From positions 992,001-1,056,000 of the forward strand of contig JACDTU010000006.1 of NCBI GenBank assembly GCA_022376465.1: 64,000 nucleotides of DNA. The letters are read 5' to 3'. The notes under the pieces were generated by a model. It was not told the DNA's origin, ran no database searches, and was given only the letters and a program-made list of their open reading frames with translations. The position numbers and the translations under genes are program-made. The DNA comes from Cubamyces lactineus (Eukaryota; Basidiomycota; Agaricomycetes; Polyporales; Polyporaceae). Positions within the stretch are counted from its first letter, which is position 1. Every line of letters starts with the position of its first letter. Positions 11,959-23,990 of this stretch are shown piece after piece.

Positions 11959-14439
11959 ATGTCGTCCTCCACGTCGTCGCAGGGCGTCGTCGACCGCGTC
12001 CAAAACTTCGTCTCCGAGCACAAGCATGCTGTTCTTATTGGCACTGCTGCCGCTCTCGTTGCAATTGGTGGTGTCGCGTACTATGCCGCCTCCTCAAGCA
12101 GCGGTCCGCGCGGTGACGTAGAGAAGGGTGAGGGCAAGAAGGACAAGAAGAAGAGCAAGAAGAGAAAGACCGTCAAGGACGACGACGGTCCTATCCTCGA
12201 GGAGCGCAAGCCGAAGGCCTCGGCTGTTGAGGAAGGTGAGTTGTGTATCCTCTATGCCGGTTCTCGCATGTAGTGGGTGTAGCGTGTCCGCTGGTTAGAA
12301 TCTACCGTCGGAACTGCTACGGTCGAGATAATAGCTGAAGAGGTGTTCTGCGGGGATGGGGTGGGTGGAGAAGTTGTGCGCGGTTGTCGTATTGTTTGCG
12401 CGAACCCGGTCGTCGGCTCAGCGTGCTGACTTGATGTCCCAGAGGAGCGAAACTACACTGCTGAGGAGATTGCTGTCATGCCTGAGGAGGTCAGTGCAGC
12501 GTATAAGCTTGGAGAGGAGACTACTCACACCCTTTCAGGAGCGCACGAAGATTGCTGCTAGCCTCAAGGCCAAGGGCAATGCTGCATACCAGCAACGCAA
12601 GTTCGCAACTGCAATTGACTATTATACCCGTGCAATTGCTGTTACCCCTAAACCTGAACCCGTTTTCTTCAGCAACCGTGCTGCATGTATGTGTCTTCAA
12701 TTGTTTTGCAGATATATGCGGGCTGAGCGTGTTGTACAGGTTACGTGAACCTGAACCCTCCACAGCACGAGAAGGTCGTGGAGGATTGCGACCAGGCACT
12801 TGCTCTTGATAAGAACTACCTCAAGGCACTCAACCGTCGTGCCACAGCACTAGAAGCTTTGGATCGGCTGGAGGATGCCCTGCGCGGTTGGTACATTATC
12901 TTGCGTGGGATTATATTATCCACCTAATGCTCTACATTCAGACTACACCGCAGCGGCCATCCTGGACAAGTTCCAGAATATGGCTGCTGCCGAAGCGGTC
13001 GAGCGGGTACTCAAAAAGCTCTCAACGAACAAGGCGCAACAAATCTTTGCCGTGAGTAGAACTAAGCGTGCGAGGAAGCTGTTCCCATGACTCATCGTCC
13101 ACACAGTCCAGGGAGAAGCGTCTGCCTTCCCATATGTTCACTTCGGCCTACTTTGGTGCTTTCCGACCAAGTGCGTTAATTGTATCTCTTTTGTGGCCTA
13201 GCATTCATAAATAGCCCAGGACCGCTCCCGCAGCTTCCCGAGAACCCTTCACAGGGAGACCACACCCTCCTCATGGCATTTGAGGCGCTTCAAGCATCTG
13301 ACTATGCGCATGCATTCACGCTCGTGACCGAAGCGATTGAACAAGGCATCTCTACGGATGCAAGCAAGGCAGAAGCCCTGAACCTTCGCGGAACGTTCAA
13401 GTTCTTGATGACTGACGTTGAGGGCGCAAAGACGGACTTCCTGGAGTCACTGCAGCTGGACCCCACGCTGACGCAGACTTGGGTCAAGATTGCCAGCGTA
13501 TGGATGGAGCAGGGCGACCCGAAGCAAGCCTTCGAGAGCTTCGAAAAAGCCATTGAGTACAACCCCAACGACCCCGATATCTACTACCATCGTGGTCAAG
13601 GTGCGCACGATAGCTACCATATTACGTACCGATGCTGATTGGCCTTGCTAAGTTCTGTTCATTATGAACGAGTTTGGTGATGCGGCCGAGAACTACACGA
13701 AGTCGACTGAGCTCGACGACAAGTTTGTGTTCAGCCACATCCAACTCGCGGTCGCCCAGTACAAGTCGGGCAACCTCGCAAACAGCATGGCTACCTTCAG
13801 GAAGACGTTGAGGGCCTTCCCCGATCGAAGCGAACCTCAAAACTATTAGTGCGTATCTCACGCGAACCTAACCTGACACAACGTTTGACCCTGCTACATT
13901 AGCGGTGAACTGCTCCTGGATCAACAGCGGTACCCGGATGCCATCGAGAAGTTCGAGCGGGCCATTGAGATTGAGCGCGCGAAGTATGTCAACTTCATCT
14001 CCGCGCATTCTGGGGCTTTGCCGATGACATTTCTGTAAAGGTCCACACCGATGAACGTTCTGCCTCTGGTCAACAAGGGCCTTGCTCTCTTCCAATGGAA
14101 GCAGGACGTTGAGGCCGCAGAGAAGTGCTGCCAGGAGGCGTTGGAAATCGATCCCGAATGCGAAGCGGCGGTAGCCACTCTCGCACAGCTCAGCCTGCAG
14201 CAGGGCAAGATCGATATCGCGCTGAAGATGTTTGACCGGCAGTCACAGCTTGCACGCAGCGAGCCCGAGCTCGCGAGTGCGTTGACGTACCAATACGTAA
14301 GCGTTATCATTCTTTGTGCTAGATGTTCACTGTAAATAACCTGTGCTTTCATTGTCAGGCCACCGAGGCGCAGGTCAAGTTCATGCAAACCTACCCAGAG
14401 ATGGCGGCACAGCTTGGGCAGATGGCACGGATGATGTGA
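11959..14439 (+). CDS. TOM70: mitochondrial import receptor Tom70-like
   Basis: Outer-membrane receptor that takes Hsp70/Hsp90-bound preproteins, such as metabolite carriers, to the TOM pore. Seen: a short N-terminus, one membrane anchor ([19 protein letters not shown], residues ~29-47), a Lys-rich linker, then TPR repeats. These begin with [20 protein letters not shown] and VFFSNRAAC, the clamp-type first TPR, and continue to the C-terminal [20 protein letters not shown]. About ten short exons, GT-AG. Start ATG 11959 ([10 protein letters not shown]) directly precedes the anchor; stop TGA 14437-14439. Order and length fit the family, which is anchored N-in at the outer membrane. Confidence 0.92.
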
Positions 14440-14824
14440 ATCGACCCATGTTGACCAGTCTCAACACCTTTAGCACCGTAGTTCACTTGCTTATATTCTA
14501 CCGTATTACCCCGATAAATCTATCCTCACCCCCCTTGCCACATGTTTCGGAGATGCATGATGTCGTCGTCGCCGTCGTTGAGATGTGCAAAATGCGGTGT
14601 GATCGTGATCGACCCATTTCCGCGAATGTTTCGAAGGGCGAATTCACTCTGGAGCGTCTTCGTGCTGGTTCACTCTGCACCACCACGACCTCCACCACGC
14701 CCGCCTCTCGCTCACGACTTTACCCTAGATCTGCCCACGACTCTACCAAGCTAGCTTTGTCTGACGTCTATTCACTCATATACGCGTGTTTTGAACCACC
14801 ACAGTCGCTCTGAACCTCACGATC
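14440..14824. other. intergenic, TOM70 to next gene
   Basis: 385 bp with no supported gene. It presumably contains the TOM70 terminator and the promoter of the following gene. Confidence 0.5.
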
Positions 14825-17030
14825 ATGGATGCCTCGGGCTCATCTACCCCGCCGGACGCCAGCCAGACCAAACGCAGGCGACAGGTCGCCTTCTACCCCA
14901 ACATGAACTCATCCAACAAGCCCCAGAAGCCGTTCAGTCGCAGCGCGGCGAAGCGGGAGAGCGTGATGGCGTTGGGCAGCATTGAGTACCTTCAGCACTA
15001 CTTCACCAAGACCGGGATCGCGGCAGAGAGCGAGTGCGTACCGGGCTGATTGTGAGCTCCTCCTCTGCGTGCGGACGCTGACCGCTGAATGGATGGCTGC
15101 ACAGTCCGTTGCAGAAGCCGAATAGCGGGATGAGGCCGGCTATAGGTGGACTGCACACACTGAAGAACAGGCTGTCCGCCGCGCCCGACTTTGTGCTGCC
15201 ACCGTCGCCAGCGATACCGCAGGCCACACAGCCGTCGTTCCCACCATATGTGAAGACGTTCGAGACGGACCCGGAGAACCTTCGGCCTGGTGTCATCGAG
15301 GACCTCATCTCAGTTGCCTCTGGGTGGAATCTTGATCCCCGGCAACAGGCTGCTGAGCAAGATCCCAATCTGCTCGGCGTTGGCGAGAAGACGAAGACGA
15401 CTGTAGACGTTCTCGATCTGCTGAAGAGCACGACGCGTGCCGTTCGCTCTGTGCGGAACTACCTCGTCTCCCTACCCGATGATTCCCAGGTGCCACAGAC
15501 CAGGCCGCAATTTCGCCCCCAGACGCTCTCAAGTTCTCCGTTACCCAAACGCCAAGTATCGCAGCCGAATTCACCACACGATCCCCTTACCAGAATCCGT
15601 GGCCGTGCGCTCGAGGTTCTCGCCGTCCTGCGCGAGCTCGAAGAGCGCGCCCGTTTGCCTCTCGAGCACGATGCCTACGATGCGCAGAGTGACCACGGCT
15701 CGTCCAACGACGCGAACACCGCTCCCCACTCCCGCGGTACGTCGCCTTCATCCCAGATGGAAGAGCCCGAATTCTTGGATGCGGACGCGTCGGTCTCCAT
15801 CTCATTCGTCGACGTAGGTGGGCGTCAACGCCCAATACCCGTCTGGGAGGACGAAACGTCCTACGATTTCAACAACCTAAGCGAGGAGGAGCGCGAGAAG
15901 CGGGAACGGTGGGACGAGCGACTTGTACTGGGCGGCGGGTGGCTATACAGACAAGACCTTCGTATGGAGGACCTGGAGCGCGAACGGAGCATCGTAAGGC
16001 AATACGTGGACGCGGTTGATGAGGTGTTGTTTGGCGGCCCAAAGGATGGTAAACGGGGATGGGAGCGGGAGAAGGAACGCGTTGCGCGGAAGGAGCGAGC
16101 CGAGCGGGAGGCGCGTGCAAAGGGCCGGCGAGTTAGTGCCGGCGATGCATCGAGCAGCTCGAGCGAGGGCTCTGCGCGGCAGAACCGACGAGTTGTCTCT
16201 ACCGGTATGCTGGAAGCTTTCCGGGGAATGAGCGTCACGGAGGAGCCAGAGGAGATGGAGTCAGTTGAAGAGGAAGATGTGATTGACGACGACGAACTGC
16301 CGCCCTGGGCCAAGCGGTCTACATTCATCGGAGATGAATATGGTGAGACTCATATTTGATGGACGTGCTGAACGCATACTAAAGCACTGTGTGATAGCAC
16401 GCCTACTTGCACTTTTCGCCGCGTTGCTACCGAACGAGCTTCTACATCTCCTACCAAGGGATTCAGAAGATCATACTGGGATCCTCCGTGCTCTATCATC
16501 AGGGCAAATCTTATGCACGGCATATAACACCGCCGTTCGCAGGTCACGGAAGCCGTGGGGCTATGTCAGCAAGGACGCAATCCACGACATCGCCGCCCTG
16601 GAGCTCGCTCAGTCGAATGAAGGTGGCGACACGGGCAAACGCGGTTGGACGTTCCGCAGAACAGACAATCTCCGGCTGTGGGCAGCGTGAGTAGACTACT
16701 GAGTCGTCCCATTGCTATCGTCTCATATATTGTTTCTCCGCCAGCGCTCTCAAGCTACGATACCTCCTGCCCATCTTGCTCCCAAACGCCAAACGTCCGA
16801 GAGAAGCCGCCACGCCCGCATCCGGCACTCGGACCCCTGCTGACGGCCACACCCCCCTGCCATCTCCCTCGATCACTTCATTCACCTTCCCGAGCACCGC
16901 GACTGACGACGTGATCGTGTTCGATGCGCCCCTCGTCGCGCGCCTTGAGGATGGCTGGGAGCAAATGTTGGAGAGGGTCGTGTTCAAGTGGATGGATGCA
17001 GTCGTCAGCGAGAAACGGGGGGAGCGGTAA
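14825..17030 (+). CDS. conserved protein with a calponin-homology-like C-terminal region
   Basis: Not recognised as a named protein. Four exons with consistent phase: 14825-15033, 15105-16342, 16398-16686 and 16745-17030. The N-terminal half is disordered and Ser/Pro-rich. A highly charged coiled segment (EREKERVARKERAEREAR) lies around residues 400-420. An acidic stretch comes before the C-terminal domain. That domain has ELLHLLPRDSEDHTGILRAL, SGQILCTAYNTAVRRSRKPW and RRTDNLRLWAAALKLRY. The spacing of 'LLP..D', 'G.iLC..yN' and a final 'N...w..ALklRY' resembles a calponin homology fold, so a cytoskeletal role is possible. That is inference. It ends in WMDAVVSEKRGER. The frame is open throughout. 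Confidence 0.8.
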
Positions 17031-17242
17031 TCCTGTTCCTCGCGTTGTTTGAGTGGTGGACCTGTAGTGGACCTGTGATATTTTTCGGTGGGGTTTAGCG
17101 TTTGGATTAAGTACTCAGCAGCAACCTTGACGAGCGCAGTGTAATGAAGCCGGATAATCGACTTGTACAAATATCTGAGAGAAAGATCCACAATGGATTA
17201 CGACTACCTCCATGAGTACATGCCTGGAGCCTGTACATGCAA

Positions 17243-17314
17243 TCCGATATGGTGTAACGGCTAACATTACCGCCTTTCACGCGGTAGCTCGGGGTTCGAT
17301 TCCCCGTATCGGAG
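17243..17314 (+). tRNA. tRNA-Glu (TTC)
   Basis: Perfect 7-bp acceptor stem TCCGATA/TATCGGA with discriminator G, D-arm GGTGTAACGGCTAAC, anticodon stem ACCGC/GCGGT around loop CTTTCAC (anticodon TTC at 17276-17278), and T arm CGGGG-TTCGATT-CCCCG. No intron. Confidence 0.95.
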
Positions 17315-17481
17315 CTACTTTTTATTTTGTCAAGCCCATCTCGGACGGTCACCGTCAAGCGTACGAATTCAGTAGGACTGAAGCTTTCGAGGACTGGAAG
17401 GTGTCGTTATCGCAGCGCGAGCCACTACTTGAACAAAACAACTATTTTTTCCCAGTACGGTCATTACAAAAGCTATGGGTA

Positions 17482-20142
17482 TCATTCGACCGCTAGCTGG
17501 CCGTTCTTCCCCCAGAACAATATGTCTCCCTTCTCGACTGTTTTTCCGTGCCTGGAAATAGTGGTGAGCTTCAAACATTCAACGCAATAGGAGCGCTAGC
17601 CATGTGCTCACCAAGTCCGAAGGTGGTGCACGATCCCTTCCGGAGTGTCCGGCAAGGCGCGCTTGCGCCAGCCGTCGAAGCGCATGTAGGTCCCGTTGGT
17701 GACTTCCTTGCAGATACGGCAGACGAGGGACGCGTCGGGGGATGGACGCAGCGCGAGCCGTTCTTCGATGAGCGCGCGGGTCTCGGGGTCGACGGATGTC
17801 CGCTCACGTCCCTTCGTGTTGTCAGCTCCTTCTGGGATGAGCTTCAGGCAAGCGTCCGGGCCTCTGTGTTCGTGCACGGACTTCATGAGGAGGCGCGTGC
17901 CCACCTCGGCGGCTTTCCTGTGGAAGAGCGTGTGAGCGATCTGAGGGCATGATGGCTAGGTGTCCATGACATGGCAGGATACGACGCTTACTTTTGTTGT
18001 CCAAAGACAGTGTGGTGCCTGTCTGCTTGCGTGTAGATGTGCGCCGCCTGGCGTGGCCGACGTCGGTCAGTCTGGCAAGCTGGTGCACGGGCAACGACGA
18101 GCACTCACCAGCCTGGCCCAATCTAGCTCTTCCGGTGGGGGCAGCGCTGGGTCGCAACACGAGCAGTACAGCCGGCCACTCTTCACTAGCTCGTTCAATA
18201 CCGTCATCGGCGTGTCGCGAGAGAGGCCTGCAGCTTCGAGGAGCGCCCCACCCATGTAGTGCTTGCCGCCGCGGTAAAATGGTGAAAACTGTGGCGTGGC
18301 CTTCTCCCAGCTACTCCACGGGTGAGCGGTGCGCCAGTGCGCGTGCAGCTCCCCGAACGCGAAACAGCCCTTCCAACAATTCTTCGCCCAGCACTGGAAG
18401 AGCGCCCAATAGCGGTCCAAAGCTTCGTCTGGGGACAGCGCCTTGGCTTCCTCGAGCCATTGTTGCTCACCAATGTGATACCGGAGCCTGTCGAGCACGA
18501 TTCTGTAGGCGGTCTCCTTCGCACGGACCTTGTATTGCTCAGCCTCTTGCATCACCTGGTCGGTCAGCGCGAGGAACTCGTCCGCGGAGACGTCGCCGTA
18601 TGCATCGTTCTTCTCTGCGAGCGCGACGAGACACGGGAGTCGGCAGGCGTCGGCCGCGTTGGGCATCATACCACGTTCGGCGAGCGGGAGCCTTTGGACG
18701 AAGTCCTCGTAATACTCTGTAATCTGGTTCTGGCGGGGCCGAGCGCGGATTGCCAGCGTTTCGAGGCGGTCGCGCTCTTTATCTTGTCGTATGAACTCTT
18801 CGAGCTTCGGGCGAAGATTACTCCACACTGGGGGGATGGCCGCGAAGATTAGTTCGTGTGGCCTGTATAGCACCTCAACGAAAGGACGTACCGCGATCGG
18901 TGAGCTCCTTGGGCTGCTTGATGAGCTTCTTCCACTCTCGTGAATGGGGTAGATCTTCCCTCGAATAACCCAAAGCAACCAGTTTCTCGATGACGCTACG
19001 TGTATATGAATCAGCGTTGTCTCAAGATACCCATAGCCGAAGAACAACGCACGCTTCTTTGAATTTATGCTTGAGTTCCCTAGAGTCGTGCCCCCTCTGC
19101 CAGGATATGTCCCTCTCCCACTTCAATAGCGCGGTTGCGTGCTAATTACCACGACGTGTGCCGACTCAGAAGCATCATCCGTCGAGTACATGCGCCATAC
19201 ACATACCTTATGAACCTCGGCGGAGTGCGCGAAGAGAGCCTCAATCCACTCATCCAACGTCTGTCCCACCTTCGGAATGTTGCCATAAGGGAAGGGCTGG
19301 GACGCGACCGCACGTAATTGCACGTCGTAGTACTTATCCTTGCCAGTGTGTCTGAACGGATCCTGCAGCTCCTTCGCAATGTAGACGTCTGGCAGATTCA
19401 CACGGGCCACACAGTGAGACACATGAAGGCGACAGTTATACAAGCTCGACACACCTTTCCCGACCTCGCATGGTGTCATGGCCATGAACATTCGAGCGCG
19501 ATTGGGCGGGAGGTCTAATCCGTATAGGATACATGAGCCAGTCCGGATGCTGTTACCGGTCAGCTGAAAGTGAGGGTACGAATGAGCTTAAAATGCCTAC
19601 TGGGCGTTATGGCACGCTTTACAGAGCCGTAGACGGATCGCGTAGTCGACCCAGCAGGCGCGATTGGCGCCGCACAGCTAAAGAAGATGGTGAGTCTTGA
19701 CATCTCCAACGAGGATAGGTCGCTCACATTGCACGTCCTTCCAAAGAGCAGAGCGCTATATGCAGGCTCGGACATGTCTGGAGGGCACGCCGGGAGATCC
19801 TCAACGGAGCTCAAACTAGCAGTCCAAACGAACCGGCTCCGACGAGAGAGCAGAAGCGAGCGAATCCCTTTAGACGTCCGCACAAGGTGCAGGAGGTGCA
19901 GTGGGTGCAGGTGGAGCGCGATCTGCGGGTTACACGCGTAAGTGATCCCACGAACACTCCCAGGTTCTTAGTCACAGAGCCAGTGCTTTGTCGCGCACCT
20001 GAAGGAACACGTCCATAGGCATCCGCATGATGCCCGCTAGCTTGCCTGTCCTCCCGCGGACTTTTGAGGTCCGAGGAGTATCCTTTCCCGGTTCTGAAGC
20101 TGATACACGCGCCCGTTTCTTCGCAGGCGGTACCGTAGACAT
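17482..20142 (-). CDS. F-box protein 2 (paralogue of the gene at 6508-9086)
   Basis: Second copy of the same F-box family, same strand, about 8 kb away. ATG 20142 (MSTVPPAKKRARVS) and F-box LAGIMRMPMDVFLQ followed by IALHLHPLHLLHLVRTSK, then FVWTASLSSVEDLPACPP. Intron positions match those of paralogue 1. The middle contains YRIVLDRLRYHIGEQQWLEE and FGELHAHWRTAHPWSSW, equivalent to segments of the first copy. The C-terminal region has CRIC and HHLRTWH. The last intron (donor GTGAGC within the Trp codon) leads to HGKTVEKGDILFWGKNGQL and TGA at 17482-17484; without that splice the frame would stop at 17608. Probable SCF substrate receptor; target unknown. Confidence 0.75.
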
Positions 20143-21216
20143 CGCGGCAGGCCTAATAGACGTTCACAAAATATCACGATGAGTGCAACAGGATCCTCGT
20201 TAAAAACAGACTCACTGTTCCACGTCAAACTCTTCCGTATAGATATTTTGTCGTCGGCAAATGATCACCACCACCACCCGAGTGTTTATGGGGGAAGACC
20301 ACCCAGCGCCGCAGCCCGGTATATAGCACTCAACAACGGGGTCACGTGACATCGCACGCCGTGTACGACGCAGGCTACGTCGAATATCCACAGGACGCGA
20401 CGCAGCGTAGCTGCACCTCCCCGCCACGAAAGGGAAGGCCGCGGCTCGGATCATTCGTGGATCCGTCTCTCGATGACTCGCTTGGAACTTTCGGCCGAGA
20501 GTGAAATTTCTGGCTACGGCCGTCGTGCGGATGAGGCCAAACGAAGTCTGGAGACTTAGGACTGCGGACTTCGAGGGCTCGGTCGACTGCCAGGCGCGTT
20601 AGGACCTTCAGGCAGGCTTGATTCCACTGAGCACGATTGCATCCTGCAGTTTGATATCTCTGGCTACCGAGCATATGCGGACCTGGCTCTGTGCATTATA
20701 TTGACAGGTGGTGTTCAAACTGTAGCGGTTATCATATTACGGTTGTAATCTGGAGTACTAGATGTATGCTTGCTGGCAACGCACCTCTAGTCCCGGCCTG
20801 TAGACAGACTTGCATGGTACATCTGGCGAGTTTCTTGAACGTTTCCTAGGCGTCGTATCCCCGGTGTTTCAGTAGCTGCGTCGAAGTCAAGGGAGAAGCG
20901 CCGGGGTTTACATGTACAGTCAAGCAAGCGCTCCGGGTCTTGCGGGCGGCTTTGCATCCTTTCCCTACATGATCCCTGCATCCATGACCACATCCATCGC
21001 GCGAGTGGCACTTGGCCCTCTGCGCCATTCTGTACGTAACTAAGTCTATATCAGATTGGAATGTACTGAAAGTGTATAAACACGCAGTCCAGATGCTCGT
21101 GATACATTACAGCGCCCTATTCACAACGTCAGCAACTTACTGTAACGGGCACAGTTTTGCCAAGTTGGCCCTTCTCTTCGCTCCGCCTCCCGGCTTCAAG
21201 TTCTCCACAGCATCAT
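20143..21216. other. intergenic between F-box gene 2 and the FMO gene
   Basis: About 1.1 kb without a supported gene. Frames present are short, have no family features and do not splice to neighbours. It holds the F-box 2 promoter (upstream of 20142) and the FMO 3' flank. Confidence 0.45.
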
Positions 21217-23510
21217 CTACGCACGCGCCGATGCGCGCTTCGCATGCTTGTACTCCGCAGGATACACGCCCCATCCCTGCATGATGAAGAACATCCTACA
21301 ACGCATGCGTCAGCCTTCTACACTGTTATGGATCCACAGGTCAGATACGCACCACTTTAGCCTGTCCAGCCGAAAGATATGGAACAACAACAGCCAGATC
21401 GCTGTAGCATGCCCCGCTCGTGAGATCCTGTTCACCCTATACAGCGAGAAAGGGCGAAGGAAGGTACGCACTGAGTTCCATGTACGTGAAGAAGCTGAGG
21501 GCGCCGCCGCGCGCGCCCCGCTTCACGAAGCGGATGACGTCCACCCAGAGCTTCATGTCCTTTGGCGTGGGCCGCGCGTCTGGGTCCATGAGGAACACCA
21601 GCAGGATGCGCATGTCTGTCCGGTGCGAGTCAAGGTGAGTGAATGGTGGACGTGGAGCTGGAAGAGGGTTGGCGTACAGATTCCGATGTGGCTAGAGACG
21701 CAGAGCTAGTGAGTGCCAGTGATTTTGTGCTGAGAAGGGGTTCGACTCACAAATGACCACTAGATTGGCCGACGTTAGGTAACGATGGGGGAAAAATCCC
21801 GTCAGTGCTACATCCGACGCGCGGATAGTAGAGACCGATCACTCACACAGTCCCGATGGCGTTCTGGTAGGACGAGTTCGTCATGAGCACTGACCAGTCT
21901 TCTGTCGAGAAGTTTTGCAAATACAGGTTCGGACGCTGCTCGTATGTGTGTATGTCAGTAAGTTCCTGCGTATGGGCTCAGGACGTACGTCATAGCCATC
22001 CGGGAACAGGTTGTCCTTGAAAAAGCTGAGCTCAGGCTTCTTGAAGCCAGTGGCCAACACGACAACGTCTCCGTCATACTATGCAACACGCGATCAGCAA
22101 GGCGGTGGATGCACGAAGACCAATCTACCTACTTCCTTCTCTTCCTTACCCTCCCCAGGCTTATCCTCCCTCCCGCGAACCTTCACGCGCACCCCGCTCT
22201 TCGTAAACCGTTCAATGTCCCCGCGAACATATTGACACTCCCCCTTCTTGACCAGCTTCACGAACTCGTCGTTCACGACCGGGGTGCTCTCGAACAGGCC
22301 GAGACGCGCGGGCACGAGCTCGGGCGCGCCGCGGTAGTTCCACCACGCGACGATCTTCTCCCAGATGAACGAGAGCGGCATCTCGCGTCCGAACGGCTGC
22401 GCTGAGATGAGCGTGTCGACGACCATGTTTCGCGGGATGATCCACTGTACGCGTTCCATTCATGTCAGCGGTAAGACCCAACGTTCAGGTGAGGATACAA
22501 GCGCACTTTGTCGTCCCGAGCTATCATCGTACAGCCCGTCGCACCTTTGTCGAGTGCGGTCTCGACAGCTTCGACACCGCTCGCACCACTGCCGATAATC
22601 AATATACGCTTTCCTTCCAGTTGCGCGTTATCGAGCTCTGACGAGTGGATGACGTCGCCCTCGAAGAGCTCGCCCTCCTGATTTCCCTCATGCTTCCCGC
22701 CCTTGTCCGAGTCGGACGCGTCCGACTCGTCTGACGAGGGCAGCCCAGGGAAGTTGATGCGCATGGGCTCCCCGCAGGTGCCCACGGTGGCGACGACGGC
22801 GTCGAACTCGCCATCCTCACCGTCGTTGATAATCCAGCGTGATTGGGAGCCAGATGGGTCTTCTTGGAGGTGTTCGCCGGTGCCTTTGACGCGCTTGACG
22901 GACTTGACGGGGGTGTTGAAGCGCGTGCGAGGCTCGAGTCGGTATTCCTTCCATATTCTGCGGATCTCTGCGGACGATGTGAGGGCGCTTGTTCTACGAG
23001 ATTGTGATAGACACACCTTTGAGGATCTCATCTCTGTGCGGGAACGAGCACGACCAGAGCACCGCGGGATGGAAGCGGTAGAGCAGCGAGTTGAGTTGTA
23101 GGCCAGAGGTCTTGTTCACATGTGCCCAGATCCCACCTCCAGTACAGATCAGTCCCGGGTATAGGCTTTATGGCAGATAGCACCTTACCCACTGTGTCCC
23201 CCTGTTCGTAGATCACAACGTCGAATCCATGCGCAATGGCGTGCGCCGCGCTCGAAACTCCAGTCAGACCAGCACCTATCACCGCTATCCTCCCCTTGGG
23301 ATTCTTGGGATAATCAGGCCCTGGAGGTGGGGGCTAGAGGTGGGGTTTCAGCACTTCGAGTCGCATAACAAGCGAAGTATGCTTTGCTCTGCTCACGGGT
23401 TCGAAGAGCCAGATGATTATGTGCTGCACGAGGACGTAGACGGAGTCAAAGACTACTTGTGCCCAGTAAGACGGAGATGTGAGTCGACTGAGTGTTCGCG
23501 AATCCACCAT
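21217..23510 (-). CDS. membrane-anchored flavin-containing monooxygenase (FMO-like)
   Basis: FAD/NADPH monooxygenase of the class B FMO family. Exon 1 (from ATG 23510, MVDSRTLSRLTSPSYW) codes for an N-terminal hydrophobic helix. The next exon starts PPPPGPDYP and has the FAD Rossmann motif VIGAGLTGVSSAAH. The FMO fingerprint FEGDVIHSSEL follows, then the NADPH-site motif IIGSGASGVEAVE and later VVVLATGFKKPEL. The 3' part is cut into very small exons: 9 nt at 21751-21759 and 14 nt at 21678-21691. They restore TVGHFHIGIYMRILLVFLMD. The last two introns give YMELTIWLLLFHIF and LKWMFFIMQGWGVYP, ending in TAG at 21217-21219. A second hydrophobic stretch near the C-terminus suggests membrane association. 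Substrate unknown. Confidence 0.85.
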
Positions 23511-23990
23511 AGTCGCGAGAGGAAATGAGAGGGATATTCACTGCATACACTACCTCTATAACACTGAGGATGCAATCATGTGTTTACGAGGACTCGCCAT
23601 TTCGTCCCCGCGCTCCTCAATCACCTTTGCCTTCCAATCATGACGTCACGCGAACCCCCACCGCGTCAGGCGTCCACGTCTTACACTAACGACAATCCAT
23701 AGAGATCTTTTGCTCTCCAACCGCGACCATCGTAGCCTTCTGCTTTGGTTATGGCGTACCGGATAACGCGCAGATAGGTGATGTCATTTATACCAACGAG
23801 GCAATCATACAGTTCGTAGAGACGCCAGGGACATTCATAACCAGATATAGAATCCGTACCGACACCGGATGCCGCCACGGAGAGTACTTGCGTGGCGCTG
23901 AAATGATGTGAATACAATCACCCTAGCTCACGAGTATATCTTGAGCTCTGATAATTTGCGACCACGAGTTTCCTATTGTTCCAATGGCGG
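23511..23990. other. intergenic, FMO promoter side
   Basis: 480 bp upstream of the FMO start and downstream of the kinase-like gene. No gene supported. Confidence 0.45.
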
